A DNA stretch of 9,143 nucleotides from Deltaproteobacteria bacterium (GTDB lineage: Bacteria > Desulfobacterota > Desulfobacteria > Desulfobacterales > Desulfatibacillaceae): positions 1 through 9,143 of the forward strand of contig JAFDHW010000151.1 of assembly GCA_019308705.1 (NCBI GenBank), written 5' to 3'. A program made the translations under genes and the position numbers. Positions 6,082 to 9,143 of this stretch are shown here, piece by piece. Under the pieces are notes generated by a model. It saw only the letters and a list, made by a program, of their open reading frames with translations, was not told the origin of the DNA and did not search any database. Each line of letters begins with the position of its first letter. Within the stretch, counting starts at the first letter, position 1.

Positions 6082-6221
6082 CCATATTCAAAAGGTCTTG
6101 TCGGCCCCCCGTTACGGTTTTCGCCCGGAGTCCAACGCGCCCTTTTCCAGTGGAAAGGAGCCCGGCAATTCCCTGCCGCCTTCGCCTTGAACGCCAAAAC
6201 CGCCGCCAGAATTTTCCTGGT

Positions 6222-6240
6222 CCCACCAGCGCCTGGTGGG
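6222..6240 (+). repeat. Perfect palindrome containing the only in-frame GTG start
   Basis: CCCACCAG (6222-6229) and CTGGTGGG (6233-6240) form a perfect eight-pair hairpin with a CGC loop. The GTG at 6236, the best available start for the VTT gene, lies within the right arm, so in mRNA it would be base-paired. Confidence 0.5.
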
Positions 6241-6856
6241 CTTGTACCGCCAGCGCCCCGTGGCCGCGGCCGCGGGGTACGCGGCCCTGTACGTGACGGT
6301 CACGGCCCTGTCGCTTCCCGGCGCGGCGGTCATGACCCTGGCGGGAGGGGCGGTGTTCGGGTTCTGGGTCACCCTGTTGGTGGTGTCCTTTGCCAGCTCC
6401 ATCGGGGCCACCCTGGCCTGCCTGGCCGCGCGGTTCGTGGTGGGGGACTTCGTCCAGCGGCGGTTTTCCCGCCGCCTTGCCGCCATCAACCGGGGAGTGG
6501 AAAGGGAAGGGGGTGTGTATTTGTTCACCCTGCGGCTGGTGCCCCTGTTCCCCTTTTTCCTCATCAACCTGGCCATGGGTCTCACCCGCATGCCGTTGTG
6601 GAAGTTCTACTGGGTGTCCCAGGCGGGCATGCTTCCCGGCACCGCGGTGTACGTGAACGCGGGCACCCAGTTGGGCCGGATCGATTCCGTGTCCGGGGTG
6701 CTCTCCCCCCGGGTGGTGGCGTCCTTTGTCCTGTTGGGGGTCTTTCCCCTGGCCGCCAAATGGGCGGTGCGGACCTGGCGCAGGCGCACGGGCCGGCCGG
6801 ATGTGCTTCCGGATGCTTCCGGCGGGGAGCAGGGCCATGAGCAAGATGGACTATGA
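6236..6856 (+). CDS. TVP38/TMEM64 (VTT / DedA-like) membrane protein, 5' end uncertain
   Basis: A polytopic inner-membrane protein of the VTT family; relatives are linked to lipid handling or small-molecule transport, but the role here is unknown. As called it has 206 residues. Hydrophobic segments lie at about 9-28, 30-68, 94-117, 124-146 and 160-178. The signature TLRLVPLFPFFLINLAMG (98-115) and FYWVSQAGMLPGTAVYVNAGTQLG (124-147) are diagnostic. Family members usually carry an extra N-terminal membrane helix, and this one lacks it. In-frame codons before the GTG still read like the family (FSWSHQRLVGLYRQRP), but a TGA at 6188-6190 closes the frame and no ATG, GTG or TTG lies between. No Shine-Dalgarno precedes the GTG. 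The gene may be 5'-truncated, use a non-standard start, or contain an error. Its last 20 bases overlap the next gene. Confidence 0.75.
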   Translation: MGLYRQRPVAAAAGYAALYVTVTALSLPGAAVMTLAGGAVFGFWVTLLVVSFASSIGATLACLAARFVVGDFVQRRFSRRLAAINRGVEREGGVYLFTLRLVPLFPFFLINLAMGLTRMPLWKFYWVSQAGMLPGTAVYVNAGTQLGRIDSVSGVLSPRVVASFVLLGVFPLAAKWAVRTWRRRTGRPDVLPDASGGEQGHEQDGL

Positions 6857-8273
6857 CATCGGCGTGATCGGCGGCGGCTCCGCGGGCCTCACCGTGGCCG
6901 CGGGCGCGTCCCGCCTGGGCGCCAAAACCCTGCTGGTGGAAAAGGAACCGGCCTTGGGAGGAGATTGCCTGCATTACGGGTGCGTGCCTTCCAAGGCCCT
7001 CATCGAGTCGGCCCGCGCCTTTTTCCAGATGAAGAACGCGCACCGCTTCGGCCTTGTTCCGGCCCCGGTCGGCCCGGCGGACTTCGCCGTGGTGTCCGCC
7101 CACATCCGCGCGGTCATCGAGCGGGTGCAGGAGCACGACTCCGTGGAGCGGTTCACATCTTTGGGCTGCGACGTGCGCTTCGGCGCGTCCCGGTTTGCGG
7201 ACGAGCACACGGTGGAGATGGAGGGTGTGCGCGTGTCCGCCAAAAAGTGGGTCATCGCCACGGGTTCCTCCCCGGCCGTGCCGCCCATCCCGGGGCTGGA
7301 CCAGGTCTTTTATCTCACCAACAAGGAAATCTTCTTCCTGGACACGTTGCCTTGCTCGCTGCTTGTCCTGGGCGGCGGCCCCATCGGCGTCGAGATGGCC
7401 CAGGCCTTTGCCCGGCTGGGGAGCCGGGTCATGGTGGTGGAAAAGGCGCCCCAGATCCTGGACAAGGAGGATCCGGACCTGGCCGGGGAGCTTCAAGGGG
7501 TCCTGGAGCGGGAGGGCGTGGTCTTCCACCTGGGGTGCGAGGTCCTGTCCGCGACCCGGAAGGGCGGACAAAAGCAGCTTGTCGTGCAAAAGGCGGACGG
7601 CGGACAAACCACGCTGTCCGCGGACCAGCTTCTGGTGGCCGTGGGCCGCAGGGCCAACACGGCGGGCCTGGGGCTTTCGGGCATCGGCGTGGAGGCGGAC
7701 GCAGGGGGCGTGAAGGTGGACGCCCGGATGCGGACATCCCACGGGCACATCTTTGCCGCCGGGGATGCGTCCGGCCCACCTTTTTTCACCCACGCGGCGG
7801 GCTACGAGGGAGGCATCGTGGTGCAGAACGCCGTGCTCCACCTGCCGCGCAAGGTGGACTACACCAACCTGTGCTGGTGCACCTACACCGACCCGGAACT
7901 GGCCTCCATCGGCGTGAACGAAAAGGAGGCCAAGAGGCGCGGCCTTGACGTGGAGGTTTTTTCCGTGCCTTTTTCCGCCAACGACCGGTCCCTTGCCATG
8001 GGCAACGAGACGGGCAAGGTCAAGCTCCTGCTGGCGGGGGGCAGGCCCGTGGGGGTGCAGGTCCTGGGCCCCCGCGCCGGTGAACTCGTCAACTACTGGG
8101 TGGCGGCTCTAAACGTCAAGGCGAAGCTTTCCGTCCTGGCCGGGGCCATCCATCCGTACCCCACCCTGGCGGAGATCAACAAGACCGTGGCCGGCAGGGT
8201 GTACGAGGGCAAACTCTACTCCCCTGTGGTGAAAAAGATCCTGTCCGTGCTGTTCGGCCTGCGGGGAAAATAG
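6837..8273 (+). CDS. MerA/lipoamide-dehydrogenase-like FAD-dependent disulfide oxidoreductase
   Basis: A 478-residue pyridine nucleotide-disulfide oxidoreductase. The FAD motif is IGVIGGGSAGLT (residues 8-19). The redox-active disulfide is C44/C49 in GGDCLHYGCVPSK. The NAD(P) motif is GGGPIG (179-184) with E202 at the end of the following strand, favouring NADH. The second FAD motif ends at D310 (FAAGD). The dimerisation domain follows, with TYTDPELASIGV. In the C-terminal HPYPTLAE, tyrosine 441 stands where lipoamide dehydrogenase and glutathione reductase have the catalytic histidine; MerA also has a tyrosine there. The MerA C-terminal cysteine pair and HMA domain are absent, so this is not a true mercuric reductase. 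The substrate is unknown. The start at 6837 (SD-like GGGGAG upstream) lies inside the end of the VTT gene; the two families are also known as fused proteins, which supports a joint function at the membrane. Confidence 0.88.
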   Translation: MSKMDYDIGVIGGGSAGLTVAAGASRLGAKTLLVEKEPALGGDCLHYGCVPSKALIESARAFFQMKNAHRFGLVPAPVGPADFAVVSAHIRAVIERVQEHDSVERFTSLGCDVRFGASRFADEHTVEMEGVRVSAKKWVIATGSSPAVPPIPGLDQVFYLTNKEIFFLDTLPCSLLVLGGGPIGVEMAQAFARLGSRVMVVEKAPQILDKEDPDLAGELQGVLEREGVVFHLGCEVLSATRKGGQKQLVVQKADGGQTTLSADQLLVAVGRRANTAGLGLSGIGVEADAGGVKVDARMRTSHGHIFAAGDASGPPFFTHAAGYEGGIVVQNAVLHLPRKVDYTNLCWCTYTDPELASIGVNEKEAKRRGLDVEVFSVPFSANDRSLAMGNETGKVKLLLAGGRPVGVQVLGPRAGELVNYWVAALNVKAKLSVLAGAIHPYPTLAEINKTVAGRVYEGKLYSPVVKKILSVLFGLRGK

Positions 8274-8281
8274 GACCGGCC

Positions 8282-8300
8282 GGGGCGGTTGGCGCCCCTT
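8282..8300 (+). terminator. Short GC hairpin, weak terminator candidate
   Basis: GGGGCG (8282-8287) pairs with CGCCCC (8293-8298) over a five-base loop and is followed by only two T residues. It lies nine bases after the flavoprotein stop and 14 bases before the next start. It may reduce read-through into the radical SAM gene, but the missing U-tract makes it doubtful. Confidence 0.25.
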
Positions 8301-8313
8301 GAAGTGGGAACCC

Positions 8314-9143
8314 ATGCATTCTCTGGAACAACGGACCAAAACCATCTTGGCCCGCGCCGAAAACCGGGAGGAGATCGCGGCCGGCGACCTGGCGCATCTT
8401 CTGCGCCTGCCCCTTCAGAGCGACGAGACCTACGCGGTCATGGCCTGCGCCGACGCCATGTCCCGGGAGGATTTCGGGACAAAGGCGGAACGCCACATGC
8501 ACATCGGCCTGAACGCGGCCCCCTGCCCGCACAACTGCAAATTCTGCTCGCTCACCGAGGAGGCCGGGGCGTTCACCGGGTCCGTGGAGTTCCCGGATGC
8601 GCAGGTCCTTGCATGGGCCAGGGAGGCCGAAGACATGGGCGCCGACGCCCTCAACCTCATGACCACCGGCGACTATCCGTTCTCCCGGCTCTTGGAGGTG
8701 GGGCGCATGCTTTCCGCGGAGGTGGACGTGCCCCTGGTGGCCAACACCCGGGACATCACCCACGCCGAGGGGGAGGCGCTCCTGGCCGCGGGGTTCTCGG
8801 GCTTCTACCACGCCGTGCGCCTGGGAGAGGGCCGTGACACCCCGTTTCCCATCCCTCGCCGCATCAAGACCATCCGCGCCGTCCGCGATGTGGGGTTGTT
8901 GTGGATGACCTGCGTGGAGCCCGTGGGGCCGGAGCACGCTCCCGAGGAACTGGCGGACCGCATGCTGCTCGGCCGCAAATACGGGGCCGTCTATTCCGGT
9001 GTCATGCGCAGGATCAACTTCCCCGGCGCGCCCCTTTCCGCCCGCGGCATGATCTCCGAGCGGGAGATGGCCCGCATGGTGGCCGTGTGCCGCCTGGCCA
9101 TGGGGGACTCCCCCCGGGCCCACTGCGTCCACGAGCCCAGCAG
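8314..9143 (+). CDS. Radical SAM protein, biotin synthase-like (partial, 3' end beyond window)
   Basis: The first 276 residues of a radical SAM enzyme. The [4Fe-4S] motif is CPHNCKFC (C71, C75, C78; CX3CX2C), preceded by HMHIGLNAAP, a BioB/HydE/ThiH-type context. Residues 90-140 carry the TIM-barrel strands and a GADALNLMTTGDYPF stretch likely to bind SAM. Further conserved-looking pieces are VANTRDIT, YHAVRLGEGRDTPF, WMTCVEPVGPEH and YSGVMRRINFPGAPL. These resemble the BioB superfamily barrel (HEGRDT- and EPxGPEH-like elements), but the whole does not read as classical BioB, so I leave the substrate open. The start ATG at 8314 has only a weak Shine-Dalgarno (GTGGGA). It is 40 bases downstream of the flavoprotein gene and could be co-transcribed. 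Confidence 0.85.
   Translation, partial: MHSLEQRTKTILARAENREEIAAGDLAHLLRLPLQSDETYAVMACADAMSREDFGTKAERHMHIGLNAAPCPHNCKFCSLTEEAGAFTGSVEFPDAQVLAWAREAEDMGADALNLMTTGDYPFSRLLEVGRMLSAEVDVPLVANTRDITHAEGEALLAAGFSGFYHAVRLGEGRDTPFPIPRRIKTIRAVRDVGLLWMTCVEPVGPEHAPEELADRMLLGRKYGAVYSGVMRRINFPGAPLSARGMISEREMARMVAVCRLAMGDSPRAHCVHEPS

Larger units (their letters stand above)
5902..6235. promoter_or_regulatory. Divergent intergenic region between the GMC operon and the VTT gene
   Basis: This 334-base stretch separates two divergently read operons, so promoters for both should lie here. The part around 5930-6080 is clearly AT-richer than the flanking genes. GTTGCAT occurs twice on the minus strand (5977-5971 and 5939-5933), 38 bases apart. 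A large dyad lies at 6044-6081. I found no promoter hexamer pair good enough to name on either strand. From about 6080 to 6235 the sequence is GC-rich again and has no recognisable gene. Confidence 0.4.

Noticed and set aside
6726..6836. Longer N-terminus for the flavoprotein.
   Set aside because: The added 37 residues are translated from the VTT gene in another frame; the FAD motif begins properly a few residues after the ATG at 6837.
6079..6840. A forward frame with an ATG at 6079 that overlaps the VTT gene and might supply its missing N-terminus.
   Set aside because: It is in a different frame, contains no membrane helix before the overlap, and turns into arginine/glycine-rich shadow. A single frameshift would not recover the usual first helix.
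6582..7841. A 419-codon minus-strand frame across the VTT/flavoprotein junction.
   Set aside because: It spans two well-supported + strand genes and has no domain features; its openness follows from GC bias.
6837..8273. Mercuric reductase / mercury resistance operon.
   Set aside because: No HMA domain, no C-terminal cysteine pair, and no merR, merT or merP neighbours; only the core fold and the active-site tyrosine are shared.
1..9143. CRISPR arrays, tRNA, rRNA and insertion sequences.
   Set aside because: No regularly spaced direct repeats, cloverleaf, rRNA signature or transposase-like protein was seen on either strand.

Overview
This GC-rich window (about two thirds GC by eye) holds two unrelated blocks. 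Bases 1-3912 are the distal end of a phage or prophage late (structural) operon on the + strand. The rest, 3926-9143, is bacterial redox and membrane metabolism. The mix of a GMC oxidoreductase with a gluconate-dehydrogenase-type small subunit, a VTT membrane protein with a MerA-like flavoprotein, and a BioB-like radical SAM enzyme, together with high GC, suggests a proteobacterium or a Desulfobacterota-type anaerobe. That placement is an inference from gene content; there is no rRNA or marker gene here to test it.

Phage block. A probable tail of an upstream gene (2-82) is followed by about 200 gene-free bases rich in inverted repeats and carrying a candidate sigma70 promoter. Five co-directional genes follow: a glycine-rich tail-fibre-like protein (284-1519), a small unknown protein (1529-1936), a beta-helix-like protein (1933-2985), a short conserved phage-type protein (3029-3514) and a small unknown, possibly Ig-like protein (3565-3912). 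Gaps are short, one pair overlaps by four bases, and most starts have a clear Shine-Dalgarno sequence, so this looks like one transcript for host-recognition parts of a virion. No integrase, capsid or lysis gene is visible.

Metabolic block. Convergent with the phage genes and only 13 bases away is a two-gene minus-strand operon: a gluconate_2-dh3-type small subunit (5901-5428) and a GMC flavoprotein with cholesterol-oxidase-type active-site motifs (5431-3926), overlapping by four bases. A 334-base divergent intergenic region with an almost perfect dyad follows. On the + strand come a TVP38/TMEM64 (VTT) membrane protein (6236-6856) and an overlapping MerA/lipoamide-dehydrogenase-like flavoprotein (6837-8273). 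A radical SAM protein of the biotin synthase type (8314 to the window end) is cut off by the edge.

Points most worth a second look: the inverted-repeat architecture in front of the phage operon, the dyad in the divergent intergenic region, the VTT gene whose recognisable homology runs upstream of its only usable start codon, and the BioB-like radical SAM protein of unknown substrate. I did not find a clearly new multi-gene system; the items listed are candidates with stated tests.
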